Positions 26,225 to 35,613 are shown, counted from the stretch's first letter. The stretch is 41,594 nt of DNA from an uncultured Ulvibacter sp. (GCA_913063405.1 CAJXZB010000029.1:1-41594), one strand, 5' to 3'. Notes: a model not told the origin generated them from the letters alone. Numbers and translations: made by a program.

Positions 26225-26548
26225 ATGTTCGGAGATTTAATGGGAATGATGGGAAAACTGAAAGAGACACAAGAAAAGGTTGAAGCCACAAAAAAGAGGC
26301 TAGATAGTGTTTTAATAGATGATCAAAGTAATGACGGTCTCTTAAAAGTGACTTTAACTGCGAATCGGACCATCAAAAAAATAGAAATCGCCCCTTCTTT
26401 GTTAGAAGATAAAGAGCAACTAGAAGATTATTTGATTATTACGATTAACCAAGCGGTTTCAAAAGCTTCAGAAATAAACGAAACTGAACTAGGTGCCGTA
26501 GCTAAAGAGGGGATGCCAAATATTCCCGGAATGGATCTATTTAAGTGA
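26225..26548 (+). CDS. YbaB/EbfC-family nucleoid-associated protein
   Basis: The 107 residues follow the YbaB pattern: a Met/Gly/Lys-rich helix ([28 protein letters not shown]), a central sheet ([23 protein letters not shown]), and a C-terminal helix with [19 protein letters not shown], then [11 protein letters not shown]. YbaB dimers bind DNA. Many YbaB genes lie next to dnaX and recR; that is not the case here. It diverges from the S9 peptidase and converges with the thioredoxin-like gene with a 5-base gap. Confidence 0.9.
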   Translation: MFGDLMGMMGKLKETQEKVEATKKRLDSVLIDDQSNDGLLKVTLTANRTIKKIEIAPSLLEDKEQLEDYLIITINQAVSKASEINETELGAVAKEGMPNIPGMDLFK

Positions 26549-26553
26549 TTTAG

Positions 26554-27018
26554 TTATTTGCTAGTAAACTTATCTACAAAGGCAAAATGGTAGCTTGTAT
26601 CTTTATCAGTGCTATAAGAACTATATCCCGAAAGTCTTCCCAATTCTCGTCCTGAATGATTTAAAACCAGCAGTTTAGGGAATGACTTATTCTTATTGTA
26701 TTTATTGATCACCTTTTTATTATAGGCCATTTGCTCTTCAGAAATGATATCAACTCGTCTCGGGTAATCAATCATCACCAAAACAAAATCATCTGCACGC
26801 TTAACAAACTCTGGATTTTCAAAAAAGTCCTTTTTTAACGCAACACAAGGTGGACACCAATCACTACCCGTAAAATACATTAGAATAGGTTTATTTGTCT
26901 TTTGTGAAATTTTCTTAGCTTCTTCAAGGTTTGTATGCCAATCAAGGCTGGATACATTGTCTTGAGCAAAAGATATCACCGAAAAAAATAGAAAAGTAAT
27001 AAATAGGAACTGCCTCAT
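26554..27018 (-). CDS. Exported thioredoxin-like protein
   Basis: The 154 residues have a signal peptide (MRQFLFITFLFFSVISFAQ) and then a thioredoxin fold of the thioredoxin_7/DUF255 kind. The active site is GSDWCPPC (C55, C58), with PILMYFTGS before it and SFPKLLVLNHSGRELGRLSGY near the end, including the cis-proline region. It should be a periplasmic disulfide reductase or isomerase. The partner protein is unknown. A sigma54-like promoter lies at 27044-27060 on this strand. Confidence 0.85.
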   Translation of the reverse strand: MRQFLFITFLFFSVISFAQDNVSSLDWHTNLEEAKKISQKTNKPILMYFTGSDWCPPCVALKKDFFENPEFVKRADDFVLVMIDYPRRVDIISEEQMAYNKKVINKYNKNKSFPKLLVLNHSGRELGRLSGYSSYSTDKDTSYHFAFVDKFTSK

Positions 27019-27043
27019 CGTAGGTTAATTTTTGATTGAAGGT

Positions 27044-27060
27044 TGCATAATTTGTGCCAA
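27044..27060 (-). promoter_or_regulatory. Sigma54-like promoter of the thioredoxin-like gene
   Basis: Reading the minus strand, TTTGGCACAAATTATGC matches TGGCAC-N5-TTGC with one mismatch (A for the first T). The key guanines at 27056 and 27045 are 11 apart and the final C is present. The leader would be about 14 bases. Confidence 0.4.
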
Positions 27061-27073
27061 AGATGATAAAAAA

Positions 27074-27104
27074 AAAAGAATTCCCAAAAAATGGGAATTC
27101 TTTT
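27074..27104. terminator. Terminator of the OmpA-family gene
   Basis: AAAAGAATTCCCA pairs perfectly with TGGGAATTCTTTT around a 5-base loop. The minus-strand transcript from 27139 continues into a run of T after the hairpin. Confidence 0.8.
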
Positions 27105-27138
27105 AAAAAATCGTTGATGATTATTTTAATATTAACGA

Positions 27139-28821
27139 CTAGTTGTTAATCAAACGGAATTCAGTTCTACGATTCACAGCGTGTTCGCGCTCCGTACAAG
27201 AAACACCGTCTTTACATCTGTTTTTCAATCTTTTCTCACCAAATCCATTAGCAACTAAAAGACTACTGTTAACACCTTTTGTTTGAAGGTAAGACACAAC
27301 TGCTTGCGCTCTTCTTTCTGAAAGATCTTGGTTAGAAGTATTACTTCCTCTCGCATCTGTATGAGAAGCAATTTCCAATTTAACACCAGGGTTTTGACTC
27401 AATACAGGCATTAAACGAGTATCAATTAATCTCCTAGCTTCACCAGTTAAAGTAGCACTACCTAAGTTCCAGTTAATTGGAAGCGCTTGGTATTCTACTA
27501 ATGCACACTCAACTTCTTTCCAAGTAGTTAATCCACCTTTAGTTTGAAGAACTTCTTTTCTTACAGTCTTAGTAACAGCTGGAACAGCAGCTTCTTCCAC
27601 TCTGGAGTCAGAAACCAATCTAGTTACTTCTAGTGTTTTAGATTTTCCAGCGATATCGATTGCTCTTGTTGTTGGAGGAGCTGACATCACTGTTTTCTTA
27701 AATGTAGTAGAAACAGCTGGTGATCCTTCTAATCTTGTTGTTTCATTAGAGTATATAGTTCTTGTAACAGTTTTTGTAACAGCAGGAATCTCAATTCTTT
27801 CGGTTGAAGGGGGAGTTACCATTACTCTTTTAGAGATCGTCTTTGTTACCGCTGGTACGTCTACAGTTCTTGTAGTAGGAGGAGTTACCAATACTGTAGT
27901 CTTAACTGTTTTAGTTTTACCAGGAATATCAATTACTCTAGATGTAGCTGGCTTAACCAAGGTAGTTCTTGTGTACGTACCTTGACCACAGGGTTTTCCA
28001 CCATTTTTAGATTCGTCACAATCAGCAACTCTTACAAAAGAGGCATCTGCTGCCAAACGTTGAACACTTACAGAAGTATATTCTGCAGGCACTCCTTTGT
28101 AACACCAGTATCTACAGTCGTTAGGATCACTAGAAGCACAATCGGCTGCAGGTGTATCACTCATTTCCCATCTTGCAGTTTTAGGCTTCACCTCGATCGT
28201 TTCTGCATCTGAAGAAAAACTAGCTGGAGTAGTTCTAATAGAAGAACCGTACTCTCTTTTGTTGTATGTTAATGTCTCAGTTCCCCATTCAGCAGGAATC
28301 ACTTCCAAGCGTTGAGAAGGTTCTTTAGTTGTAATTGTAACATTTCTTGTTTCATAAACAGCAGGTACCGTTGTTACTTTTTGGTAAGCGGGTTGTACGA
28401 CAACAGTAAAGTCTCTGTTCTCATATTGAGCAGGAACAATTCTTAAACTATAGCTTGCTTCTGCAACCGTTACAGTTTCAGTCTCAGTCGTTTTTTGAGA
28501 AGGAACTTTTACCAAACGTTGTGTAGCATCTTTAGTTTGAACAGAAAAAGACTCTGTTGTATATTGTGCAGGAATAATTTCTAAATTTTGCCCTGCAGCC
28601 TTACCATCAACTGTGATCGTTTCTTTTCTGTATTGAGCAGGTACAACACTTAATTTTTTATATGCAGGAGAAACTTGTACAGTCACATCCTGATTTACCC
28701 AGATATCTGGAGTCACACAACGAACGTAACATTTACCAGGTTCAGGGTTTGTTGGAAGGTCCTGTCCAAAAGTCATAGAAGCTACTAATAATGACAGACC
28801 TAATAGAATAATTTTTTTCAT
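27139..28821 (-). CDS. OmpA-family outer-membrane protein with a repeat array
   Basis: The 560-residue protein has a signal peptide (MKKIILLGLSLLVASMTFGQ). About 400 residues of degenerate repeats follow, in two blocks. The first has units like VPAQYxxxxxTVxxxxAYxKL (about 45-190). The second has VTPPTTRxVDVPAVTKTVxxxV-type units (about 290-420), split by a Cys-rich part (CASSDPNDCRYWCYKG, CDESKNGGKPC). The last 130 residues are the OmpA peptidoglycan-binding domain (IASHTDARGS, NRRTEFRLINN), with aspartate and arginine in the usual places. It should link the outer membrane to peptidoglycan. The repeat part is probably an elongated periplasmic or surface stalk. Confidence 0.85.
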   Translation of the reverse strand: MKKIILLGLSLLVASMTFGQDLPTNPEPGKCYVRCVTPDIWVNQDVTVQVSPAYKKLSVVPAQYRKETITVDGKAAGQNLEIIPAQYTTESFSVQTKDATQRLVKVPSQKTTETETVTVAEASYSLRIVPAQYENRDFTVVVQPAYQKVTTVPAVYETRNVTITTKEPSQRLEVIPAEWGTETLTYNKREYGSSIRTTPASFSSDAETIEVKPKTARWEMSDTPAADCASSDPNDCRYWCYKGVPAEYTSVSVQRLAADASFVRVADCDESKNGGKPCGQGTYTRTTLVKPATSRVIDIPGKTKTVKTTVLVTPPTTRTVDVPAVTKTISKRVMVTPPSTERIEIPAVTKTVTRTIYSNETTRLEGSPAVSTTFKKTVMSAPPTTRAIDIAGKSKTLEVTRLVSDSRVEEAAVPAVTKTVRKEVLQTKGGLTTWKEVECALVEYQALPINWNLGSATLTGEARRLIDTRLMPVLSQNPGVKLEIASHTDARGSNTSNQDLSERRAQAVVSYLQTKGVNSSLLVANGFGEKRLKNRCKDGVSCTEREHAVNRRTEFRLINN

Positions 28822-29074
28822 GTTTGTTAATGTTTAATGGTTTATGAATATTTGGCTAAATTAAAGCTTGATCTCTTAAAGTTACTAAAAAATACCCAAT
28901 TATTATCTGGAGATATGTACTGTTTTCGACTAGTTGCCGTTAAAACAGGATGAAGTGCAGCGTCAAAATGAGAAAAAAAAATCGATCTCGAAATTTGTTT
29001 AATAATAACTGAGATTAAAAAAAAAATTCGATATTTATAGACAGAATACAAGTATAACTCCTAATATCTCAAAT

Positions 29075-29392
29075 ATGTTTGAATTAAAGAAAAGTGGTGA
29101 AAAATTTCACTTTGTATTAAAGGCTGGCAATGGACAAGTAGTTTTATCTAGTCAAATGTATGCATCTAAGGCATCTGCCAAAAATGGAATCGAATCTGTA
29201 AAAAAGAATTGTGGTGACGACAAATGTTTCGAAAGAAAAACTGCAAAAAATGGAAAGTTCCACTTCAACATTCTATCGACCAATGGTCAAATTGTTGGGA
29301 GTAGCCAAATGTATGCTTCACAATCTGGAATGAATAATGGAATTGAGTCTGTAAAGAAAAATGCTCCGGGTTCTGACACCGAGGAGGTATAA
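29075..29392 (+). CDS. DUF1508 (YegP-like) protein with two tandem units
   Basis: The 105 residues consist of two copies of a unit of about 48 residues. The first reads GEKFHFVLKAGNGQVVLSSQ and so on; the second reads NGKFHFNILSTNGQIVGSSQ and so on. Both end in GIESVKKN. This is the DUF1508/YegP fold, a small sheet-and-helix domain with no settled function. There is no signal peptide. The gap of 253 bases before it holds no clear promoter. Confidence 0.9.
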   Translation: MFELKKSGEKFHFVLKAGNGQVVLSSQMYASKASAKNGIESVKKNCGDDKCFERKTAKNGKFHFNILSTNGQIVGSSQMYASQSGMNNGIESVKKNAPGSDTEEV

Positions 29393-29413
29393 ACTTTGTT
29401 ACTCAAAAAATCA

Positions 29414-29441
29414 AGACTTCCCTTGAATTCAAGGGAAGTCT
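29414..29441. terminator. Perfect palindromic terminator between convergent genes
   Basis: A 28-base perfect palindrome centred on GAATTC (left arm AGACTTCCCTTGAA) lies between the stops of the DUF1508 gene and the threonine aldolase gene. T- and A-rich flanks fit a two-way terminator. Confidence 0.8.
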
Positions 29442-29446
29442 ATTAT

Positions 29447-30466
29447 CTATAAATCTCTTAATACATCTGTAAATCGCTGATGCATTTTTTCAGTATAATC
29501 AAGATGGGTAACAATCCGGAGTTTGCCTTGTCCCATATCGCTTATACGTATATTTTTCTTTAACAAATCGGCTATAAATTTTTCCTCGGAAACACTTTCT
29601 TGTAAATAGAAGATAACAATATTCGTTTCAGTGGTCTCCACTTTAAGCACATAGCGCTGTTCTTGCAGTGTCTGGGCAAGCTCTGAAGCTCTTCTGTGGT
29701 CTTCGACCAAGCGCTCTAAATTATTATCCAAAGCATAAAGTCCTGCTGCGGCTATATAACCAACTTGTCGCATTCCGCCACCTAGTGTTTTTCGCACCCT
29801 AATGGCATTCTTCATTAGAGATTCTTTGCCCACCAAAACCGTTCCTAATGGTATTCCCAGTCCTTTACTAAAACAGATCGAAATCGTATCGAAAATCTTT
29901 CCGTAGTCCTTGGGATTTTCATTATTCGCAACCAACGCGTTAACCAAACGAGCCCCGTCTAAATGAAGCCCCAAACCATGCCTATCGCAAACAGCTCTTA
30001 TTTCTCGCATTTCTTCCAAATTATAACAGGCCCCTCCCCCTTTATTGGTGGTGTTCTCCAGGCAAACTAAAGACGTTAACGGACTGTGATAAAAATCTGG
30101 AGGGTTGATGTTTTCTTCCACCTGCGCCGCTGTAACCATCCCTCGGTATCCGTCAATTAACTTACAGGAAACACCGCTATTAAAAGAAACACCCCCACCT
30201 TCATAATTATAGACATGCGCCCATTTATCACAAATCAACTGTTCTCCAGGTTGTGTCTGTAATTTTATAGCTGCTTGATTCGCCATACTTCCCGTAGGGA
30301 AAAACAAGGCGCTTTCCATCCCAAATAGCTCAGCTACTCTTTTTTCTAACGCGTTTACTGTAGGGTCTTCTTTGTATACATCGTCACCCGTCTCTGCAGC
30401 TACCATGGCTTTTAACATTCCCTTACAAGGTTTTGTAACGGTATCGCTTCTTAAATCTATTATCAT
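29447..30466 (-). CDS. Low-specificity threonine aldolase
   Basis: This 339-residue PLP enzyme cleaves threonine and allo-threonine to glycine and acetaldehyde. It matches the family from MIIDLRSDTVTKP at the start, through ETGDDVYKEDPTVNALE and FFPTGSMANQAAI, to HLDGARLVNA (D170) and the PLP lysine K201 in CFSKGLGIPLG. The length is usual. It follows the metalloprotease gene on the same strand with an 11-base gap, so the two are probably co-transcribed. Confidence 0.9.
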   Translation of the reverse strand: MIIDLRSDTVTKPCKGMLKAMVAAETGDDVYKEDPTVNALEKRVAELFGMESALFFPTGSMANQAAIKLQTQPGEQLICDKWAHVYNYEGGGVSFNSGVSCKLIDGYRGMVTAAQVEENINPPDFYHSPLTSLVCLENTTNKGGGACYNLEEMREIRAVCDRHGLGLHLDGARLVNALVANNENPKDYGKIFDTISICFSKGLGIPLGTVLVGKESLMKNAIRVRKTLGGGMRQVGYIAAAGLYALDNNLERLVEDHRRASELAQTLQEQRYVLKVETTETNIVIFYLQESVSEEKFIADLLKKNIRISDMGQGKLRIVTHLDYTEKMHQRFTDVLRDL

Positions 30467-30477
30467 ATGTTATCAAA

Positions 30478-32892
30478 TTAATTCCCTAAAAAGCATTGGA
30501 AACTACCAATTGGACTTCCGTCTGGAATTTTAGGCGTTACTTTTATTTTAAATTTTTCAGGATGTTCTCGAAACTCAGCAATTTCCATTGCCATCTGCTT
30601 GGAATATGGATCTACACCGCTAGTTGCTTTAAATGTATTTTCCAATAAATCGATGAATCCATTGGTTAAAGCTTTTGTCTGTGGAAGTGATTTCGAACTT
30701 ACAGCGAGATTAAAAAGGTGCTGTAGCGCTACAAATTTTATTGTTCTCTGAATTTCTTTTGTATAGCTAGTCTCAGGACGCTCCGCTATAAAAATGCTCT
30801 CTGCAAATCCATATAGCACATCATTTAATGAAAGACCATTCCGTTCTAACGCCTTTTGCTTGATCAATCGATTAGCGCGTTCTGGGTGCAATAAAAGTCC
30901 CAATGTCATATCACTGGCTGTAGCCGCAGCGGACAATGGATCAAAAGCAACCCCCATAGTACTTTTAAACGACTCTCTCGTTCTTCCGTAATCGTAGGCT
31001 CTAGGAGGAAACAGTTTGAGTTGTTCTTCTGGAATGACCAGTGTTTCGACCTTTAATGTTTCCATTACCGCTTGTAGCGCGGCCCTTTGGTCTTGATCAG
31101 GAACTGGTGCTGTTGGCACATAAATGCCTCCTTTTACCCCGTATTCATAGTTCATACCTCCTATCAACTTTACAGCCGCTTCAGTCTGGAAACGATGGTA
31201 GAAATATAGCGGTACAAAAACGTCTTCTAAAACCGAATACGGCTCTCCCTTTCGTATGTTATCTTCAGAAAAATTTGCAATTGCAAGTTTGCGAATATTC
31301 AATAAATTATTTAATTCTTCCGAAGCATTTTCGCCATTGTCCCATAAGTGTGCCGTAGCGTGAGTACCACCTTTTGCTCTAGCATCACTATCTGAAATAA
31401 ACCGTAATCCTCTAGAAAAAGCAGCATCTAAAATAGCATTGAGTCCCATTTTATCTGAAGCATCTCCATAATTATACGCAACGGTCACCTTATCCCATTC
31501 TCCTATTCCAGTAGCATAAGCATTTTTTAAATCCGTTTCCATTCCATCCATCCCCTTCTTCATTCCTACGGTAGGATGCGGATAGTCCATTACACTTGCC
31601 CTATTGTTCGTGCTAGCCGCAAAATTATGCGTAAAACCAAGCGTATGCCCTACTTCGTGTGCCGAAAGCTGTCTAATACGTGCTAAGGCCATTTCCAACA
31701 TGGGTTGGTAATTGTCATCCCTTTTGGCAAAAGGTTTGTTCATTAAAGCTTGTGCGATCATAAAATCTTGCCGAATGCGAAGACTTCCTAGACTTACATG
31801 ACCTTTGATTATTTCACCTGTTCTAGGATCGTTAATAGTACTTCCATAACTCCATCCTCGAGTAGAACGATGTACCCATTGAATAACGTTATATCGAACA
31901 TCCATAGGGTCTGCATCTGCAGGTAATAACTTCACTTGAAAAGCATCTTTATACCCAATGGCTTCAAACGCTTGATTCCACCAGCTGGCACCCTCAAGTA
32001 AGGCTGAACGAACTGGTTCTGGAGTTCCAGGGTCGAGATAATAAATAATAGGCCCTTTTGCTTCACTAATTGCAGCTTTCGGATTTTTTTTTTCTAAATG
32101 ATGACGTGTTACAAAACGTTTTTTAATTGGTTCCCATATTGGAGTACTATAATCCATATAACTCATTGGGTAGGATCCGCAGCGCGGATCAAAAGCTCGA
32201 GGTTGATAGTTATGTTCTGGCAATTCCACAAAACTATGATGTTGTATTACCGAAACTGATTTAGCATCTGGAGCTACTGTTCTTAACTTCCTTCCCGTTG
32301 GCTGACCAACAAAGGTCAGTATCGCTTCAAACTCAACATTTTTTGGAAACGCCTTGATGTTATCCATCCAAAGCGCATTTCTTGTTTTGTCCAGTTTGTA
32401 CGTCCCTTCTTTGTTTCGTTTTAGGTTAGCCGCAACTCCGTGGGCATCTAGTAATAAGAAAGGTGTAAGGTCGATAATGTATTTTTTGCCCTTCGTTTCT
32501 TTGATCTCAAAACCAAACAAAACAGATTTGGCAAAAGCCTGCTCAATAGATTTCTTTTCGAGCTGGTTGTTGGTGTTTGCTCGATACTGAGTATTTTGCT
32601 GAATAAGTAATAGCTTCTTCCCCGCTTTCACAAATTTTACCAAAACGCCATCCCCAAGCTGTCCGCGGTCCAAACCAAGGTCGTTGGAACCTAAACCGGT
32701 GCTGAGCGAATGAACATAAAGGAATTCGGTATCTAGTTTGTCTACTTCAAGGTAGATGTTGCCTTCTGCTTCGGAATAATGAAAATCGTAGAATCCGTTA
32801 AATTTCTGAAGGTCTTTTTTTGTATCTAAGAATTGTGCGTATACTGATGTCATTCCGAAGAATAACGCTACAACAAGTGTAACCTGTTTCAT
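30478..32892 (-). CDS. Exported zinc-dependent metalloprotease (DUF5117/DUF5118 type)
   Basis: The 804 residues start with a signal peptide (MKQVTLVVALFFGMTSVYAQ). The N-terminal half matches the DUF5118/DUF5117 pattern (FNGFYDFHYSEAEGNIYLEV, SLSTGLGSNDLGLDRGQ). The catalytic centre is HEVGHTLGFTHNFAAS, a HExxHxxGxxH zinc motif, followed by the conserved SVMDYPHP (Met-turn). The protein is predicted to be periplasmic or surface-located and to cut proteins; the substrate is unknown. It is the first gene of a short operon with threonine aldolase. The stretch upstream of its start is described separately. Confidence 0.9.
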   Translation of the reverse strand: MKQVTLVVALFFGMTSVYAQFLDTKKDLQKFNGFYDFHYSEAEGNIYLEVDKLDTEFLYVHSLSTGLGSNDLGLDRGQLGDGVLVKFVKAGKKLLLIQQNTQYRANTNNQLEKKSIEQAFAKSVLFGFEIKETKGKKYIIDLTPFLLLDAHGVAANLKRNKEGTYKLDKTRNALWMDNIKAFPKNVEFEAILTFVGQPTGRKLRTVAPDAKSVSVIQHHSFVELPEHNYQPRAFDPRCGSYPMSYMDYSTPIWEPIKKRFVTRHHLEKKNPKAAISEAKGPIIYYLDPGTPEPVRSALLEGASWWNQAFEAIGYKDAFQVKLLPADADPMDVRYNVIQWVHRSTRGWSYGSTINDPRTGEIIKGHVSLGSLRIRQDFMIAQALMNKPFAKRDDNYQPMLEMALARIRQLSAHEVGHTLGFTHNFAASTNNRASVMDYPHPTVGMKKGMDGMETDLKNAYATGIGEWDKVTVAYNYGDASDKMGLNAILDAAFSRGLRFISDSDARAKGGTHATAHLWDNGENASEELNNLLNIRKLAIANFSEDNIRKGEPYSVLEDVFVPLYFYHRFQTEAAVKLIGGMNYEYGVKGGIYVPTAPVPDQDQRAALQAVMETLKVETLVIPEEQLKLFPPRAYDYGRTRESFKSTMGVAFDPLSAAATASDMTLGLLLHPERANRLIKQKALERNGLSLNDVLYGFAESIFIAERPETSYTKEIQRTIKFVALQHLFNLAVSSKSLPQTKALTNGFIDLLENTFKATSGVDPYSKQMAMEIAEFREHPEKFKIKVTPKIPDGSPIGSFQCFLGN

Positions 32893-33196
32893 AAGATCTA
32901 TTTACTGAAAAAAAGTTCTCCCAATTTGCTTCTCTTTACAGTTGCATCTTGAACTTTTGTATCAATTAGTACGCTCTAAATCTATAAAATTCGAAACAAC
33001 TATTACCTCTTTCGGGTGATTTTATGATGCTAACCAATTAATTTAGTAGAATATAGCTTCAGAAACCATAATTTTTAGGTCAACTATGTTAAAAACTTAA
33101 GGGGAAAATAATTTCCCATTGTCATTATTAACGCTAATTTTACCCTTCAAGTAAATTTCAACTAAGAAACTATCTGCCATTAAGTGGAGCTACAAT
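32893..33196. other. Intergenic stretch between the metalloprotease gene and prfB
   Basis: The 304 bases between the two divergent start codons are AT-rich and contain no convincing ORF, terminator or TAnnTTTG element on either strand. The prfB start is preceded by GTGGAGC about 8 bases upstream, a weak ribosome-binding site. Confidence 0.6.
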
Positions 33197-34304
33197 ATGA
33201 TAACACAAGATCAAATTAAAGGTCTCAAAGATCGCCAGGACGCGTTAAGGAGGTATCTTTGACGTTGCTGGGAAGCGAATAGAAATAACAAACGACGAAG
33301 AGAAAACCTTCGACCCCAATTTTTGGAACAATCCGCAGGAAGCAGAGGCTTTTATGAAACTGCTTCGGAATAAAAAAAAGTGGATTACCGATTACGAAAC
33401 TGCTGTCACTCTTACCGAAGACGCCGAGATCATCCTTGAATTTTTTAAGGAAGGCGAAGGTCTGCAAGAAAACGTAGAAGCCCGCTACCAAAAAGCGTTA
33501 GAAGCTACCGAATCTCTTGAGTTTAGAAATATGCTGAGTGAGGAAGGTGACAATATGAGTGCTGTGCTGCAAATTACGGCTGGTGCCGGAGGTACCGAAA
33601 GTTGTGATTGGACACAGATGTTAATGCGTATGTACTTGATGTGGGCTGAGAAAAATGGCTTTAAGGTCAAGGAGCTTAATTTCCAATCTGGTGATGTTGC
33701 GGGAATAAAAACTGTGACTCTGGAAATAGAGGGTGATTTTGGTTTTGGATGGTTAAAGGGTGAAAACGGAGTACATCGTTTAGTGCGTATCTCCCCTTTT
33801 GATAGTAATGCTAAGCGCCATACGAGTTTTGCAAGTGTATATGTGTATCCGTTGGCAGACGACTCCATTGAGATTGATATTAATCCAGCCGATATCTCCT
33901 GGGACTTTGCCCGCTCTAGCGGTGCTGGCGGACAGAATGTAAACAAGGTTGAAACCAAGGCGATACTAACACATAAACCCAGTGGAATTGTAATCCATAA
34001 TTCTGAAACCCGCTCCCAGTTAGAAAACCGTGAGAAGGCGATGCAAATGCTAAAATCGCAGCTCTACGAAATAGAACTACGAAAACAACAAGCGCAGCGC
34101 GATGAGATAGAAAGCGGAAAGATGGCGATAGAATGGGGTTCACAGATACGTAACTATGTGTTGCACCCTTATAAACTGGTGAAAGATGTACGTACCAGCT
34201 ACGAAAGCGGAAATACGGATGCGATACTGGACGGTAACATCAACGAGTTCTTAAAAGCCTTTTTAATGATGACAGGGCAGAAAGAACAGCGTGACGAGTT
34301 GTAA
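33197..34304 (+). CDS. prfB: Peptide chain release factor 2, with programmed +1 frameshift
   Basis: RF2 ends translation at UGA and UAA. A short frame from the ATG at 33197 (21 codons) ends at TGA 33260-33262, inside CTTTGAC and just after AGGAGG (33248-33253). A +1 shift at CTT lets translation continue in the frame from GAC 33261 to the TAA at 34304, giving about 368 residues. This is the classical self-regulating frameshift. The body has the stop-codon tripeptide SPF in RISPFDSNAKRHTSFASV and the catalytic GGQ in RSSGAGGQNVNKVETKA. An ORF beginning at 33354 would be only the truncated body. Confidence 0.95.
33248..33263 (+). promoter_or_regulatory. prfB programmed frameshift site (SD-like AGGAGG, then CTTTGAC)
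   Basis: AGGAGG at 33248-33253 is followed by TAT CTT TGA C. The spacing between the SD-like sequence and CTT is the short one needed to push the ribosome forward by one base when RF2 is scarce at UGA. Confidence 0.95.
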
Positions 34305-34378
34305 TAATTTTTCTTAGTTTTACGAAATGTATTGCTCATCATAGTTCATTACCTCAACTCCTCGCCTTATTTACTACT

Positions 34379-35551
34379 ATGAAAATTGTTTTTGCTCCCT
34401 TAAAACATAAAGGGGAACCCTGTATTGGCCTTCGGTTCAAATTCAATGCGAAGATCAAAGAAAAGATCAAATCGATTAAATATGTGCACTGGAGTAACAC
34501 CCATCGTATGTATTATGCTTTTACTTCGGATATTTCTTGGCAAGCGCTTGAGGAAGAATTGACTTCCATTGAGATAAGTGTTGATCTCAGTGATTTTAAT
34601 GCTAAAATGCTGAAACAACCAGCGAAAAGAACCGCACGCAATCGAGTTCTTTCCGAAGTACAAAAAGAACTTATAAGCAGTTATGTTTCTTATTTACGCG
34701 GTTTACGACTGAGTGAAAACACGGTACTCATATACTTTCATTTTACAGCTGATTTTATTTCTTTTATGAGGGACAAACCTTTAGAAAGTATAGACAACAG
34801 AGATGTACGTTTATTTATTGAAAATCAGGTAAAGCATAAACGTTATTCTATTAGCACGCATAGACAAATGGTTAGTGCTTTGAAGCATTTTGGAGTCTTC
34901 TATCCCACTTGTAAAATAGATACAGAGGCAATTTCGAGGCCTTTTAGTAGTAAAAAGTTACCTATTGTTTTGAGCAAGGAGGAAGTTATTGATTTATTAC
35001 GAGTAACTAAAAACTTAAAGCACCGTACAGTTTTGGCTCTGCTGTATTCGGCTGGTTTGCGCATTGGTGAGGTTATAGATTTGGAGTTAGGTAATTTTGA
35101 TTTAGATAGGCGAAAACTTTTTATTAAAAATGCAAAGGGTAGAAAAGACCGTTATGTGATACTTGCTGAAAGCTTTTTGCCGTTGTTTAACAATTATTAT
35201 ATGAGTTATACACCGAGGCATTTTTTTGTTGAAAATCCCAACGGAGGAAAATATAGTGCAACAAGCATTCGAAAATTTTTAAAAAGAAGTTGTACGTTAG
35301 CTAGAATTAGCAAACATGTTACGCCCCATACCTTGCGGCACAGTTACGCTACTCATTTATTGGAGAACGGCACGGATTTGCGATATATTCAGGTATTATT
35401 AGGCCACAGTAAGCCGGAGACTACAATGATTTACACTCACGTAGCCCAGCGTGATTTACAGGCTATACAGAGTCCATTGGATACTGCTTTGCTTCATATT
35501 TCGAGGCGTGATAAAGAAGAACAAAAGGTATTGTTATCGGGGAATATTTAA
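34379..35551 (+). CDS. Tyrosine recombinase of an integron-like system
   Basis: The 390 residues form a site-specific tyrosine recombinase. Residues 1-75 are an extra N-terminal domain (KYVHWSNTHRMYYAF), 95-185 the core-binding domain, and 195-370 the catalytic domain. Catalytic residues are R228 (SAGLRIGE), K253 or K256 (NAKGRKDRY), H317-R320 (HTLRH), H343 (LGHSKPETT) and Y352 (MIYTHV). The tail AIQSPLD resembles the SPxD end of integron integrases. The extra segment of about 20 residues that IntI carries before HTLRH is not present. The gene reads into the cassette array; its stop lies 34 bases before the first recombination point, so it is the likely cassette integrase. Confidence 0.85.
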   Translation: MKIVFAPLKHKGEPCIGLRFKFNAKIKEKIKSIKYVHWSNTHRMYYAFTSDISWQALEEELTSIEISVDLSDFNAKMLKQPAKRTARNRVLSEVQKELISSYVSYLRGLRLSENTVLIYFHFTADFISFMRDKPLESIDNRDVRLFIENQVKHKRYSISTHRQMVSALKHFGVFYPTCKIDTEAISRPFSSKKLPIVLSKEEVIDLLRVTKNLKHRTVLALLYSAGLRIGEVIDLELGNFDLDRRKLFIKNAKGRKDRYVILAESFLPLFNNYYMSYTPRHFFVENPNGGKYSATSIRKFLKRSCTLARISKHVTPHTLRHSYATHLLENGTDLRYIQVLLGHSKPETTMIYTHVAQRDLQAIQSPLDTALLHISRRDKEEQKVLLSGNI

Positions 35552-35594
35552 TGGATATCGTTACCTTTATGAGTGATATAACAAGTTGTAAAAC
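35552..35594 (+). repeat. attI-like recombination point at the head of the array
   Basis: GTTGTAAAAC at 35585-35594 is the left end of the first cassette. Its exact reverse complement opens the attC-like site at 36221. The 33 bases between the integrase stop and this point would be the fixed, integrase-side half of the site. They have no long inverted arms, as expected for attI rather than attC. Confidence 0.55.
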
Positions 35595-35613
35595 ATTTGG
35601 CACAACAAACAAA

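Noticed and set aside
33254..33261. TATCTTTG in the prfB leader as a -7 promoter element
   Set aside because: It coincides with the frameshift site (TAT CTT TGA C) and lies well inside the gene; the match is a by-product of that signal.
33485..33958. Minus-strand ORF of 157 codons inside prfB
   Set aside because: It lies wholly opposite the strongly conserved RF2 body, has no start signals, and its composition is that of an antisense frame.
35596..35605. TTTGGCACAA near the first cassette as a sigma54 promoter
   Set aside because: There is no TTG at the required distance downstream of TGGCAC.
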